Shown one piece after another: positions 5,129 to 5,131 of a stretch of DNA of 5,131 nt (its first letter is position 1; the number at the start of each line of letters is the position of its first letter). Origin of the DNA: an uncultured bacterium (GTDB taxonomy: Bacteria; Actinomycetota; Coriobacteriia; Coriobacteriales; Coriobacteriaceae). Made by a program: the position numbers and the translations under genes. Location of the stretch: contig CAJMPF010000144.1 of assembly GCA_905215195.1 (NCBI GenBank), forward strand, positions 1 to 5,131. The letters are read 5' to 3'. The notes under the pieces were generated by a model, which made no database searches, was not told the origin of the DNA, and was given only the letters and a program-made list of their open reading frames with translations.

Positions 5129-5131
5129 GTC

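Overview
The window looks like a conserved housekeeping segment of a high-GC actinobacterium. The best fit is Coriobacteriia, probably Collinsella or a close relative. The grounds are strong G/C preference at third codon positions, a SepIVA-like gene beside coaD and a DUF177 gene, an actinobacterial-looking RecG C-terminus, and a gene order typical of the group. The genus is an inference. All genes are on the + strand and intergenic gaps are short (64 to 124 bases). No mobile element, CRISPR array, tRNA or rRNA was seen. I found no candidate for a wholly new system; the interest lies in one broken reading frame and in the leaders of two lipid genes.

Layout. Bases 1-2289 hold the 3' part of recG, then rsmD and coaD, joined by overlapping stop and start codons (4 and 8 bases), so they are probably one transcript. 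A short gap with a putative promoter leads to a SepIVA/DivIVA-like coiled-coil gene (2358-2856). Its frame is broken by one base at a run of five C. Its stop codon in the restored frame overlaps the start of a DUF177 (YceD) gene. A second putative promoter precedes rpmF (ribosomal protein L32), which ends at a strong intrinsic terminator. plsX and acpP follow, each with a terminator-like hairpin just before its start codon. A perfect Shine-Dalgarno sequence at the end of acpP suggests another gene, perhaps rnc, beginning just past the window.

The genes form related groups. RecG and RsmD serve genome maintenance and ribosome modification. DUF177 and L32 serve the large ribosomal subunit. CoaD makes the CoA precursor whose phosphopantetheine arm is carried by the acyl carrier protein, and PlsX uses acyl-ACP to start phospholipid synthesis. 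The SepIVA-like protein is probably linked to polar growth or division, which need the same membrane supply.

The most useful points for a second look are the frameshift (sequencing error, recent mutation or +1 recoding), the terminator-like hairpins in the plsX and acpP leaders that leave no room for a downstream promoter, and a shared GGTANNNT promoter-like box in all four intergenic gaps.
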